Below are positions 1 to 10,942 of a DNA stretch of 64,000 nt, in pieces (position 1 is the first letter of the stretch; each line of letters starts with the position of its first letter). Origin of the DNA: Bdellovibrio bacteriovorus (GTDB lineage: Bacteria > Bdellovibrionota > Bdellovibrionia > Bdellovibrionales > Bdellovibrionaceae); the NCBI RefSeq assembly GCF_002208115.1, contig NZ_CP020946.1:1674001-1738000 (forward strand), written 5' to 3'. The notes under the pieces are model-generated. The model searched no databases, had not been told where the DNA came from, and saw only the letters and a program-made list of their open reading frames with translations. The position numbers were made by a program, and so were the translations under genes.

Positions 1-2
1 AC

Positions 3-299
3 GGGGCGGTGATCGGGGCACAGATGCCGGTGGCGGGACTGCGAATCTGGGGCGGATACATCTTTGGCGGTGATCTGGATCCGGAAGAGGACGGGGGCGT
101 GGACGTGAAGTTCGAAGGTGCCAAGGGGCCCAAAGTGGGGGTTGGTATCAAGATCCTGATCGTCAGTCTGAATCTTGAGTACATGGATCTGGAATACGGC
201 ACCTCCAAATTGGAAGAGGCCGGTCCGGTGACCGGGGAGCTGGGCAAGTTCAAGAATAAGGTCGGTCTGCTGAGTGTGAGCTTTCCTCTGACATTCTAA
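3..299 (+). CDS. Outer-membrane beta-barrel-like protein, C-terminal fragment
   Basis: The frame is open to the left edge of the window, so only the last 98 codons before the stop are seen and the true start lies outside. The fragment shows alternating hydrophobic strand-like segments (VGVGIKILIVSLNLEY, KVGLLSVSFPLTF) and ends in a C-terminal Phe, the usual BAM-recognised signature of outer-membrane barrels. Acidic loops (DLDPEEDGG) lie between strands. No specific family can be named from this piece. A rho-independent terminator follows 16 nt after the stop. Confidence 0.6.
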   Translation, partial: GAVIGAQMPVAGLRIWGGYIFGGDLDPEEDGGVDVKFEGAKGPKVGVGIKILIVSLNLEYMDLEYGTSKLEEAGPVTGELGKFKNKVGLLSVSFPLTF

Positions 300-314
300 G
301 TTTTAAGACGAAAG

Positions 315-345
315 AAAGGCCCGGTTTTGACCGGGTCTTTCCCTT
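315..345 (+). terminator. Rho-independent terminator
   Basis: A 10-bp stem (AAAGGCCCGG with CCGGGTCTTT, one G-T pair) and a 6-nt loop is followed by a short pyrimidine/T-rich run. It closes the outer-membrane protein gene. Confidence 0.8.
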
Positions 346-446
346 TTGCCTTTTCAGTCCAGTTGGACTAGATTGGCTGTGCTTTGTGTTCGATACTTTG
401 TCGGAAAGCGCAGTTTATTTTAAGGCAAGAGGGTCTTGAGGCTGAA

Positions 447-1943
447 ATGAGAAGAGAGTTTTATATCGCATTTGCGGTGGCATTGGGTCTGAATGTGTTG
501 TTCTATCTGTATTGGACGCCAGGACTTTATTCCCTGTTTTTGTTTGTGCCTTTCTTCCTGCTGGGATTCCGCGACATTCATCAAAATCGCCACGCGATCA
601 AGGCGAATTTCCCGGTGTTCGGTCACTTCCGTTATATTCTGGAATCCATCCGACCTGAAATAAATCAATACTTTATCGAATCCAACACCGATGGAAAGCC
701 GTTCAATCGGGAACAGCGATCCGTGGTTTATCAGCGCGCGAAGAAAGTGTTGGACACTGTTCCCTTTGGAACCCAGCACAATGTTTATGCGCAAGGGTAT
801 GAGTTTGTGACCCATTCCATGTACCCGAAGCATGTGGACCGCAAAGACCTGCGTGTGACCATCGGGACGGATTTGTGCAAACAGCCGTATTCCATGTCGC
901 TTTTGAATATTTCCGCGATGAGTTTTGGTTCTCTTTCCACGGCCAGTATTCTGGCGCTGAATGGCGGTGCCAAAGACGGTGGTTTTGCGCACAACACCGG
1001 TGAGGGCGGTATTTCCCCTTACCATTTGGAGCCGGGCGGCGATCTGATCTGGCAGATCGGGACGGGGTATTTCGGTTGCCGCACGCATGACGGTGACTTT
1101 GATCCTGAGTTGTTCAGAAAAAATGCATCTCACCCCCAGGTGAAAATGATTGAGATCAAACTTTCTCAAGGTGCGAAGCCAGGGCACGGCGGTATGCTGT
1201 CCGGGAAAAAGGTAACTCAGGAAATTGCCAATATTCGTAACGTGCCAATGGGTAAGGATGTGATTTCGCCTCCGGGCCACAAGGCCTTCAGCGACAGCCG
1301 TGGCATGCTGGCCTTTATCACGAAACTGCGTGAGCTTTCCGGGGGAAAACCCATCGGTATCAAACTGTGCCTGGGTCACCGCAATGAATTTGAAGAGCTG
1401 GTCAGTCTGATGACTGTTGAAAAAGTGTATCCAGACTTTATCGTCGTGGATGGTGCCGAAGGTGGAACGGGTGCTGCTCCGTTGGAGTTCACCAACTATA
1501 TCGGTATGCCAGGTATGGATGCTTTGGTGATTGTTGTCGACACGCTGAAAAAAGCGGGCTTGAAGGATAAGATCAAGGTCATCGCTACCGGTAAAATCAC
1601 CACGGCATTTGATATCATCAAGTTGTTGTGCCTGGGCGCAGATGCGACTTACGCGGCAAGATCCATGCTGCTGGCATTGGGTTGTATCCAGGCCCTTCGC
1701 TGTAACAACAATAAATGTCCTACGGGTGTTGCCACCCAGGATCCAAACTTGGTTCGTGGCCTGCACATTCCGACAAAACGCGTGCGCGTAAAGAATTTCC
1801 ATCAGGAAACACTTGAGTCCGTTGCACACGTGATTGGCGCAATGGGTGTGGCTCGTCACCAAGACTTGAACCGAAGCCACCTGTACAAGCGTGTCGAAGA
1901 CGACACCATCAAAACTTACGCCCAAATTCACCCAGGCGTTTAA
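447..1943 (+). CDS. FMN-binding glutamate synthase-like family protein, membrane-anchored
   Basis: This 498-residue protein belongs to the stand-alone glutamate synthase central/FMN-domain family (GltB2-like). Two hydrophobic segments at residues about 7-45 suggest a membrane anchor. A conserved N-terminal region (VFGHFRYILESIRPE) is followed by the TIM-barrel with GEGGISPYH, a long glycine-rich stretch (VVDGAEGGTGAAP), and a cysteine pair at 419 and 424 (CNNNKCPTG), where glutamate synthases carry their cluster and FMN contacts. It lacks the glutaminase domain, so whether it makes glutamate is unknown; it may be a redox enzyme using ferredoxin. ATG 447 is preferred over the upstream TTG at 384 because GAGG lies just ahead and the family starts here. 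Confidence 0.85.
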   Translation: MRREFYIAFAVALGLNVLFYLYWTPGLYSLFLFVPFFLLGFRDIHQNRHAIKANFPVFGHFRYILESIRPEINQYFIESNTDGKPFNREQRSVVYQRAKKVLDTVPFGTQHNVYAQGYEFVTHSMYPKHVDRKDLRVTIGTDLCKQPYSMSLLNISAMSFGSLSTASILALNGGAKDGGFAHNTGEGGISPYHLEPGGDLIWQIGTGYFGCRTHDGDFDPELFRKNASHPQVKMIEIKLSQGAKPGHGGMLSGKKVTQEIANIRNVPMGKDVISPPGHKAFSDSRGMLAFITKLRELSGGKPIGIKLCLGHRNEFEELVSLMTVEKVYPDFIVVDGAEGGTGAAPLEFTNYIGMPGMDALVIVVDTLKKAGLKDKIKVIATGKITTAFDIIKLLCLGADATYAARSMLLALGCIQALRCNNNKCPTGVATQDPNLVRGLHIPTKRVRVKNFHQETLESVAHVIGAMGVARHQDLNRSHLYKRVEDDTIKTYAQIHPGV

Positions 1944-1978
1944 AATAAATCTAAATACAAATTACTTCGAGCGGAGGC

Positions 1979-2125
1979 GGGGCTTGGGCAGAGTCCTAAA
2001 AGCCCGCCGCTACAGCGGGCACGCGTCCGTGCTCAGTCGGTGCCGGGACTGCGTCCCGGTTCGCGCATCCATGCGCCACCGAAGGCCCGCTTTCGGGCAG
2101 GCTTTTAGGACTCTGCCCAAGCCCC
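1979..2125. repeat. Large palindromic repeat element, multi-hairpin
   Basis: A perfect 26-bp inverted repeat (1979-2004 with 2100-2125) encloses at least three smaller hairpins: a CCCGCTGTAGCGGG-type arm near 2003-2020, CCGGGACTGCGTCCCGG near 2043-2059, and a GCGCATCCATGCGC arm near 2063-2076. The region between two convergent genes (1944-2448) holds no credible coding sequence; the frames across it have no ribosome site or family resemblance. A T-rich run at 2141-2215 with a CG-repeat patch follows. It resembles REP/BIME-type intergenic palindromes and probably acts as a bidirectional transcription or supercoiling barrier. Confidence 0.8.
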
Positions 2126-2241
2126 TCGGTGCTAGATACAATTTCTCTTTCGTTTTTTTAAACGTGCCCGCGCGCGCGACTCTCGGTTTTTTTGCTTTTA
2201 TTTTTTTTGCACTGAGCTTTGTGGGTTGGCGCTGAAAATCA

Positions 2242-2439
2242 GGGTCGTTGATCATTCATAAATAGCAAAATTTGGGGAGCGAGGAAGGGCCCTGGCGGCC
2301 AGAGAGAGGCCTTCGCGGGGCCTGGATGGCCCTCCGCCGAAGGCGGAAGCGACGAGGCAGGATGCCGTGCCGAACGGCGCGCCGACAGGGCCCTTGCTCG
2401 GGCCCCAAATCGTCGTGTCTAAGCAGGATCAACGATCCC
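2242..2439. repeat. Second palindromic element with nested inverted repeats
   Basis: Outer arms GGG-TCGTTGATC (2242-2253) and its complement (2427-2439) differ by a single inserted base. Inside, a 24-nt imperfect inverted repeat (2271-2294 with 2386-2409) encloses GC-rich hairpins including CCTCCGCCGAAGGCGG near 2331-2346. The element fills the rest of the gap before the convergent lipoprotein gene. Its sequence differs from the neighbouring element at 1979 but has the same nested design, so they look like two members of one class rather than copies. Confidence 0.75.
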
Positions 2440-2448
2440 GCTTATTTC

Positions 2449-2871
2449 TTACATGCATTTGAATTTCATTTCTACGTTGTAGCCGTTACCCAGAACTCCG
2501 TCGGCGACGGCGCCGCCCAGGCCTACGATGCCGCCAGCGGTGGATTCAGTTTGGCCGCCCAAAACGTAAGTAGCGCTGCCAAGGACTTGGGCTGCCTTGC
2601 TGGCTTTTTTTGCGTTTTTATAGGTTTTTTCGTCGTAGTCGCCGTTGTATTTGGAAGACTCATTGATGAAGGCTGCGGTCTGATTGCGTTCTTTGCAGAA
2701 GCTGTTGGCTTGGCGGATGGCTTCGCGGGAACCTTGATCGGTGTCTTCGCTGGCAATGACGACACGGTGAATGCCGTCAGCTCCGGCGCGAACATCCGGG
2801 TGGTGGGCGCAGGCTGCGGTGAAAATTGTGGCTGCTGTGATCAAACCGAAACGAAGATAAACCTTGTTCAT
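2449..2871 (-). CDS. Small lipoprotein of unknown function
   Basis: The 140-residue product starts with a signal peptide (MNKVYLRFGLITAATIFTAAC) ending in a lipobox-like TAAC, so it should be lipidated and periplasm-facing. The mature part has a central charged segment, then a Gly/Ala-rich stretch (GGIVGLGGAVADGVLG) like a glycine-zipper, and ends KFKCM. The start at 2871 has AAGGAA upstream and places the signal peptide correctly; an upstream in-frame ATG at 2901 would add ten non-signal residues. Function cannot be assigned; glycine-zipper lipoproteins often interact with the envelope. Confidence 0.75.
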   Translation of the reverse strand: MNKVYLRFGLITAATIFTAACAHHPDVRAGADGIHRVVIASEDTDQGSREAIRQANSFCKERNQTAAFINESSKYNGDYDEKTYKNAKKASKAAQVLGSATYVLGGQTESTAGGIVGLGGAVADGVLGNGYNVEMKFKCM

Positions 2872-2941
2872 GTGAGCATTCCTTTTGTTGTGAAATAACA
2901 ATCATAGGAGACGCTGAACTATGCAAACAGTCCAGATCTTT

Positions 2942-3790
2942 TTAAAGGCTTAGAAGCAAAGCTCCAAGTCCGATGGTGGTCGCGCCCAGAATCTGTGTCC
3001 GGGTCAGGGACTCTTTTAAAAAGACCGAGAATACAACCGCAAAAAAGATGGAAGAGTTTCTAAGCGAGATTGCAAAGCCGGGGGCCGAGACCTTTAAGCC
3101 ATACAAAAAGATTAAAAACGATGCCGTGGCGAAGGTGCCACACAAAAGAACCCGCACCGGGTGTGAGGTCATGGTTGCCTTGATTCGCGGCCAAGGGGCG
3201 CTGCGGATTCCGTAAAGCAAAAACGGCAAAGACACAACCATCGCCACTAAAAAGAGCGGCTTGGGGTCGGTGTTTTCGGTCAGAGCCTCATGATAGGCCA
3301 GGTGATAGCCGGCGATAAAGACGGCGCTGATATAGGCCCAGATGTCGTTTTTCAAACTCTGTCTTTTTCCTTTTAGCAGGTCCTGGAAGTTCATCGCCAG
3401 AATTCCTAAAAGAACAAAAACAGCTCCCAGGAACTGCAGGCCGTGGGCGCGTTCCCCCAAAAGGACGGTGGAATACAGCCACACCAGCACCATGGCACCT
3501 CCGCGCATGATGGCGTAAGATTTGCCAAGACTTGAAGCTCGCAATGCTTTGGACAACGTCAGAAAATAGAACCCCTCAAAAATACCTGAAAGAACTGCGA
3601 TCGCAAAGGCGCGGTTGTCCGGAAAAATGAACCCCGTCCCGCTGATCGGCAGACTGACCGCTGTCAGCAAACCGCTCAGTAAAATGGTCAGAAAAAGGAA
3701 GCTTTCCTTGTCTTTAGAAGCCTTGGCCAGGCCATTCCAGGCGGCGTGAAGCAGGGCAGAGAGTAAAAGTAACAGGGGTCCTAAAGTCAT
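2942..3790 (-). CDS. EamA/DMT-family transporter
   Basis: This 282-residue integral membrane protein has about ten hydrophobic segments arranged as two five-helix halves, the pattern of the drug/metabolite transporter (EamA) superfamily. The N-terminal half begins TLGPLLLLLSALLHAAWNGLAKAS, typical of this family, and the second half has the matching SLRNSSIFFAVVFSVFLKESL segment before the last helices. Such proteins export amino acids, nucleotides or similar small metabolites; the substrate cannot be told. It is a single gene, divergent from queA with a short shared upstream region. Confidence 0.85.
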   Translation of the reverse strand: MTLGPLLLLLSALLHAAWNGLAKASKDKESFLFLTILLSGLLTAVSLPISGTGFIFPDNRAFAIAVLSGIFEGFYFLTLSKALRASSLGKSYAIMRGGAMVLVWLYSTVLLGERAHGLQFLGAVFVLLGILAMNFQDLLKGKRQSLKNDIWAYISAVFIAGYHLAYHEALTENTDPKPLFLVAMVVSLPFLLYGIRSAPWPRIKATMTSHPVRVLLCGTFATASFLIFLYGLKVSAPGFAISLRNSSIFFAVVFSVFLKESLTRTQILGATTIGLGALLLSL

Positions 3791-3874
3791 GGTTGTTGTT
3801 TTAAACCCTTTCCATGGGTCGAAGCCACAAAAAAACTGCCTCGTATGGGGGTTTTATGGTATCAGAACCCACCT

Positions 3875-6095
<2,221 letters not shown>

Positions 6096-6107
6096 AGCCG
6101 ATGAAGG

Positions 6108-6135
6108 CCCTCCGCCTTGCATCCGAACCTTTTTG
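6108..6135. repeat. Short dispersed repeat copy shared with the 12.2-kb element
   Basis: The 14-nt string CTCCGCCTTGCATC at 6110-6123 recurs exactly at 12264-12277, and in both places it is followed within a few bases by TTTTTGA. It lies in the tgt-yajC gap. This looks like a remnant of the same intergenic repeat family that forms the palindrome at 12.2 kb, without the full hairpin. Confidence 0.5.
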
Positions 6136-6222
6136 ATCGACTTTCTACTAAAGTATTGATTCTTCCCAAGAATAATGCTGAATTTTAACGTCAGTTAGAA
6201 TTGTAAGTTTATGGAGGAATCA

Positions 6223-6564
6223 ATGTTATACGGACTTCTTGTATCCACAGCTCACGCACAATCAGCGGCTCCTGGCGGTCAGCCATCAGCTTTCGAAATG
6301 TTTGTGCCGTTCATCTTTATCTTCGTCATCTTCTATTTCCTTATTATTCGCCCTCAGTCCAAACGTCAGAAAGAACACCAGAAGTTCCTGACTGAAATTA
6401 AAAGAGGTGACGAAGTTGTCACTTCCTCCGGCATTCTGGGCCGTGTAGAAGGCATCACTGAGCAATTTGTGACTTTGGAGATCGCAGACGGCGTTAAGGT
6501 GAAAATGCTTCGCAGCCAGATCGCAACATCTCAGAAAGCAGCAACTCAAGAGGAAAAGAAATAA
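6223..6564 (+). CDS. yajC: Sec translocon accessory protein YajC
   Basis: YajC is the small inner-membrane partner of SecD-SecF in the Sec holotranslocon. The 113-residue product has an N-terminal hydrophobic helix (FVPFIFIFVIFYFLIIRPQSKR), the family hallmark IRPQ motif directly after it, and the cytoplasmic domain with RGDEVVTSSGILGRV. ATG 6223 is chosen because GGAGG sits 5 nt upstream at 6213-6217; the in-frame ATG at 6211 lies in front of that site. Its stop overlaps the secD start by one base (TAATG), implying translational coupling. Confidence 0.95.
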   Translation: MLYGLLVSTAHAQSAAPGGQPSAFEMFVPFIFIFVIFYFLIIRPQSKRQKEHQKFLTEIKRGDEVVTSSGILGRVEGITEQFVTLEIADGVKVKMLRSQIATSQKAATQEEKK

Positions 6565-8258
6565 TGGAAGGTCTTCGCTGGAGAACGTTTGTAGCAGTAT
6601 TGGGCGTTGCCGCATCTTTGGTGTGGGTATTGCCTAACTTGGTTAACTTGTCGGAAGTGTCCTGGTGGCCTTCCAAGCAAAAGCTGAATTATGGTCTGGA
6701 CATCCAGGGTGGTTTGCACCTTGTTATGGGTGTGGATGTTGACGGCGTGGTGAAAGAATCCACAACTCGTCTGATCAGCACTATGAAAGCGGAAATGACC
6801 AAGGAAAACGTGGCTTATGCTGACGTTAAATCCGAAAAGCCAGAATCCGGAGAGGTTCAGGTTGTGGTGGCTGATGCTGCGGGCAAGGCTGCTGTCGAAA
6901 AGTTCATCTCTGACAAATATTCCACTGTTTTGCAGGTTGTTGGTTCCACTGACACTTCTGTGACGGCTCGTTATTTTGATGCTTACCTGAATGACTACAA
7001 AAACCGCGTTATTCAGCAGTCCATCGAAACAATCCGTAACCGTATCGATGAATTCGGTGTGGCCGAGCCTTCTATTTCCCAGCAGGGTGCCAACCGCATC
7101 CTGATCCAGTTGCCTGGTATGGCTGACGCTGAAAAAGCGAAACAGCTTATCAATACAACTGCGAAACTGGATTTCATGATCGTGTCTAATGAAAAGACAC
7201 CTCAGGAACTTCAGGTGATGATTGCTGAGGCGGAAAAAGCTGGCAATTTCAACATGGAAAACACCAAGTACTCTGACTATGTGACTCGCGTGAATGAGGC
7301 TTTGAAAGGAAAACTTCCAGAGAAAACGGCAGTTTACTTTGAAAAAGCACCAAATGCGGCGACGATCGATGCCGGCGCAATTCCTTACCTGCTAAGAACT
7401 GACACTGATCTTGGTGGTGGTGCTTTGGATGACGCTTTCGTGGGTTATGACCAATACGGTTCTCCACAAGTGTCTTTGCAGTTCAACTCTGCGGGTGCTC
7501 AGAAATTCGCTGATTTGACTGGCAACAACGTGGGCAAACAGATGGCCATCGTTCTTGATAAAGTTGTTAAATCCGCTCCAAGCATCCGTGACCGTATTGC
7601 GGGTGGTTCTGCTGTCATCACATTGGGTGGTGGTCGTGACCGTAACGGCATGATGGATGAAGCAAAAATGATCTCCACTTCTTTGCGTGCGGGTGCTTTG
7701 CCTGCTTCTTTGGAGCAGTTGGAAGAGCGTCGCGTGGGTCCAACTTTGGGTGCTGATGCTATCGGTAAAGCCAAACTTGGTTCCTATGTGGGTGCGGCGA
7801 TCATCGTGATCTTCATGCTGGTTTACTACAAATCAATGGGAGCAGTGGCGTCCGTGGCTTTGGGGTTGAACATCCTGGGCATCTTCGCTTTGCTGACGAC
7901 TTTCGGTGCAACTCTGACTTTACCGGGTATTGCGGGTATCGCATTGACCGTGGGCTTTGCGGTTGACGCCAACGTTCTGATCAATGAGCGGATCCGGGAG
8001 GAACTGCGAATGGGTCACGGAATCAAGGTGGCTGTCGCTGAAGGTTACAACCGTGCGATGTCTGCGATCATCGATGCCAACGTGACGACGGCGGCGACGG
8101 CGGTGGTTCTGTTGTACTTCGGTACGGGCCCGGTGCGTGGTTTCGCGGTGACCTTGTTGATCGGTATCGTGACTTCCATGTTCGCAAACGTGTTCGTTTC
8201 CAAAGTTATCGTTGATACTTTGGTGAATAAATTCAACTTCAAGAAGTTGTCGGTTTAG
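6564..8258 (+). CDS. secD: Protein translocase subunit SecD
   Basis: SecD and SecF form the proton-driven RND-like complex that pulls preproteins through SecYEG. The 564-residue protein has TM1 at about 7-27, the D1 signature LDIQGGLHLVMGV, a periplasmic P1 domain with IRNRIDEFGVAEP, and five C-terminal helices with FAVDANVLINERIREE. It is shorter than E. coli SecD (615). It overlaps yajC by one base and is followed by secF after 9 bp, so the three are made together. Confidence 0.97.
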   Translation: MEGLRWRTFVAVLGVAASLVWVLPNLVNLSEVSWWPSKQKLNYGLDIQGGLHLVMGVDVDGVVKESTTRLISTMKAEMTKENVAYADVKSEKPESGEVQVVVADAAGKAAVEKFISDKYSTVLQVVGSTDTSVTARYFDAYLNDYKNRVIQQSIETIRNRIDEFGVAEPSISQQGANRILIQLPGMADAEKAKQLINTTAKLDFMIVSNEKTPQELQVMIAEAEKAGNFNMENTKYSDYVTRVNEALKGKLPEKTAVYFEKAPNAATIDAGAIPYLLRTDTDLGGGALDDAFVGYDQYGSPQVSLQFNSAGAQKFADLTGNNVGKQMAIVLDKVVKSAPSIRDRIAGGSAVITLGGGRDRNGMMDEAKMISTSLRAGALPASLEQLEERRVGPTLGADAIGKAKLGSYVGAAIIVIFMLVYYKSMGAVASVALGLNILGIFALLTTFGATLTLPGIAGIALTVGFAVDANVLINERIREELRMGHGIKVAVAEGYNRAMSAIIDANVTTAATAVVLLYFGTGPVRGFAVTLLIGIVTSMFANVFVSKVIVDTLVNKFNFKKLSV

Positions 8259-8267
8259 TAGGTATAT

Positions 8268-9206
8268 ATGGCTAATAAAAATACAGAATCATTTGGACGT
8301 TTTGATTTCGTCGGTAAAGCCTGGTTCTTCGGGGGCGTGTCCCTGATCCTGGTTGTTGCTTCTTTGATTTATCTTGCGGTTCACGGGATCAACTACGGTA
8401 TCGACTTTAAGGGTGGTACCGAGATCCAGGTGAAATTTGACCAGGGTGTGACCATTGATCAGGTTCGTGACTCCGTGGCGAGTCTGGACTTGGGTGAAGT
8501 GGGTGTTCAGTCCTTCGGTGAAGGCAACGAATTCATCATTCGTTTCCAGGGCCGTGAAGGTAAAACGGACAAAGAGACGAATGAGATTTTGAATGCGGAC
8601 CTGACCAAGGTTCGTGGCATCATCACCGAGAAATTCCAGGCTTCCAATCCGGACATCCGCCGTATTGATACCGTGGGTCCTCAGGTGGGTGCGGAGTTGA
8701 AGCGTAACGGTTTGCTGGCAGTATTCTATTGCTTGCTGGTGATCCTGATCTACGTGGCACTTCGTTTTGATTACAAGTTTGCTCCGGGCGCAGTACTTTG
8801 CTTGTTCCACGATGCGGTGATCACTTTGGCGGTCTTCGTTCTTGTGGGTAAAGAAGTGAATGTGTCTATTTTGGCTGCGATCATGACGCTGATTGGTTTC
8901 TCTCTGAATGATACCATCGTCGTGTTTGACCGTATCCGTGAGATCGACACTGGAAACCACGATAAGGGCTTCAAGTTCGTTATCAACAAGTCCATCAACG
9001 AAATGTTGGTGCGTACTTTGATTACGTCCGGTACCACTTTCGTTTCCGCGCTTTGCCTGTACATCTTTGCTGATGGTACAGTTGAGGACATCGCGTTCTC
9101 TATCTGTGTGGGTATCTTCTTCGGTACTTACTCTTCTATCTACGTAGCGGCTCCTTTCGTTCTTTTGATGGACAAGCTCCAGTTCAAAAAAGCTAAAGCG
9201 GCGTAA
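8268..9206 (+). CDS. secF: Protein translocase subunit SecF
   Basis: The 312-residue partner of SecD carries the matching IDFKGGTEIQVKF motif after TM1, a short periplasmic domain ending VGPQVGAELKRNG, and the SecF signature FSLNDTIVVFDRIRE in the C-terminal membrane domain. It acts in the inner membrane. recJ begins 8 nt after its stop with an AAGGATTTTC ribosome site, so this operon continues into DNA repair and queuosine genes. Confidence 0.97.
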   Translation: MANKNTESFGRFDFVGKAWFFGGVSLILVVASLIYLAVHGINYGIDFKGGTEIQVKFDQGVTIDQVRDSVASLDLGEVGVQSFGEGNEFIIRFQGREGKTDKETNEILNADLTKVRGIITEKFQASNPDIRRIDTVGPQVGAELKRNGLLAVFYCLLVILIYVALRFDYKFAPGAVLCLFHDAVITLAVFVLVGKEVNVSILAAIMTLIGFSLNDTIVVFDRIREIDTGNHDKGFKFVINKSINEMLVRTLITSGTTFVSALCLYIFADGTVEDIAFSICVGIFFGTYSSIYVAAPFVLLMDKLQFKKAKAA

Positions 9207-9214
9207 GGATTTTC

Positions 9215-10942
9215 ATGAATCCTTTGTGGACGCTGCGGGAATCTGAGAATGAGCCAGTCATCCCCTCGAATGTCGAGGGGCAATGGCCGAAGCTCATCAC
9301 AAAGGTTCTTGCAGCCCGCGGTTTTGCTGAAGCTTCCCATGTTGAGAAGCTTCTATTCCCGAAGCTCGCTGATTTGAAAGATCCTCTTGTGCTTAAGGGG
9401 ATGTCTCAAGCTCTTGAGCGCCTGGGTCAGGCGTACCTGAATAAAGAAAAAATCTGCATCTATGCTGACTTCGATCTGGATGGAACTTCCGGTCTTGCAT
9501 TGCTGAAAACCGGCATGCTGGCTTTGGGGTTCCCGGATGTTTTGCACTATCAGCCAAAACGCCTGGCCGAAGGTTACGGCTTCCACGCCCATGCGGTCGA
9601 GGAGTTGAAAAAGCAAGGTGTCAGTCTGATCATCACCGTCGATGTGGGTATCACCGCGCACGCGGCGATTGATAAAGCCAATGAACTGGGTGTGGATGTA
9701 ATTCTGACGGATCACCATTTGCCAGCAGAAACAATTCCTGCGGCATTTGTGGTGGTGAACCCCAATCAAGGGGATTGTCCGTCGGGATTGGGTTATCTTT
9801 GTGGGGCGGGTGTTGCCTTCTATCTTTTGCGTGGATTGAAACGTCACTTCCACGATCATCCACAACTGCCTAAAAATAATTGGGATTTAAAAGAAGTATT
9901 GGATTACTTTACCATCGGTACGCTGACGGACATGGTTCCGCTGGTGGATGACAACCGCGTGCTGGTAAAGCATGGTCTGGTGAAGCTTGCTGAAACCAAG
10001 CGTGCCGGACTTCGAGCCTTGCTTGAAGAATTAGACCTGACCGGAAGACCGCTGACCAGTCAGGATGTGGCGATTCGTTTTGCGCCAAAGCTGAATGCGC
10101 TTTCTCGTATGGAATCCGGCATTCTTCCGATTGATATATTCTTGTTGGATGATCCCAGCCAAGCCCGCGATATGGTTCGACAAGTGATGAAGAATAATTC
10201 CACCCGCGTGCAATTGCAGGGGGATGCGGAAGCAGAAGCTCAACAATTACTTCAAGGCTGGCCTCATCAGGATTTCGTGTTTGTCGCTTCCAAAAACTTC
10301 CACCGCGGAGTTCTTGGGTTGATCGCGACGAAGCTGACTCAAGTCTATAACAAACCAGCCTTTGTGGGGGCGGTGGGTGATGACGGCATGATCGTGGGCA
10401 GTGCGCGTTTGCCGCAAGGTCAGGAAGCCTGTCTTGTGGAAGCAATGTCTTCTGCACAGGAATTGCTAAGCCGCTTCGGTGGTCATTCGGCCGCGGCGGG
10501 TTTTGAGATTGCGGAAACCAAGGTTTCCACTTTCGTGGGTAAGCTGGCGGATCATTTCTCGGATTTGCGTGAAAAGCCAAAACCGCTGGAAATCTTCTAT
10601 GATGTTGAAGCGGGACTTTCCGAGGTCAGTGAAGGTTTGATGAAGTGGTATGACTTCGTCGGTCCTTTCGGCGCGGGGTTCTCGATTCCTTTGATTCATT
10701 TCACGAATGTTCAGGTCTTGTCCAAACGCGAACTCAAGGGCGGGCATCTTCGTCTGAAAATTGCTGATGCTGATGGCGGGGCTTCTGCGGAAGCGTTGTT
10801 GTTTACTCCGACACCGCGCCAGTTGGATACTTTGACCAATGTGCCGGGGTTCTACCATGTTCTGGGTGAACTGCAGTGGAACTATTTTGCCGGGCAAAAG
10901 ACAGTTCAGATTCTTATTCGGGATTTAAAGGCAGCCACATGA
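9215..10942 (+). CDS. recJ: Single-stranded-DNA-specific 5'-3' exonuclease RecJ
   Basis: RecJ degrades 5' single-stranded DNA in recombination and mismatch repair. The 575-residue protein has the DHH phosphoesterase motifs: I as ADFDLDGTSG, then VDVGITAHAA, the DHH motif as TDHHLP around residue 165, and the DHHA1 part with HRGVLGLIATKL and GGHSAAAGFEI. Length is normal for the family. It follows secF closely and its stop overlaps the queC start as ATGA (10939-10942). Confidence 0.95.
   Translation: MNPLWTLRESENEPVIPSNVEGQWPKLITKVLAARGFAEASHVEKLLFPKLADLKDPLVLKGMSQALERLGQAYLNKEKICIYADFDLDGTSGLALLKTGMLALGFPDVLHYQPKRLAEGYGFHAHAVEELKKQGVSLIITVDVGITAHAAIDKANELGVDVILTDHHLPAETIPAAFVVVNPNQGDCPSGLGYLCGAGVAFYLLRGLKRHFHDHPQLPKNNWDLKEVLDYFTIGTLTDMVPLVDDNRVLVKHGLVKLAETKRAGLRALLEELDLTGRPLTSQDVAIRFAPKLNALSRMESGILPIDIFLLDDPSQARDMVRQVMKNNSTRVQLQGDAEAEAQQLLQGWPHQDFVFVASKNFHRGVLGLIATKLTQVYNKPAFVGAVGDDGMIVGSARLPQGQEACLVEAMSSAQELLSRFGGHSAAAGFEIAETKVSTFVGKLADHFSDLREKPKPLEIFYDVEAGLSEVSEGLMKWYDFVGPFGAGFSIPLIHFTNVQVLSKRELKGGHLRLKIADADGGASAEALLFTPTPRQLDTLTNVPGFYHVLGELQWNYFAGQKTVQILIRDLKAAT

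Noticed and set aside
420-1931. 503-codon open frame on the minus strand
   Set aside because: It lies antisense to the FMN glutamate-synthase-like gene, has no family resemblance or ribosome site, and has the His/Arg/Gln-rich composition of a shadow frame.
2010-2255. Coding frames over the palindromes at 2.0-2.4 kb
   Set aside because: Both strands have frames because of palindromic GC-rich repeats; no ribosome site or sensible protein.
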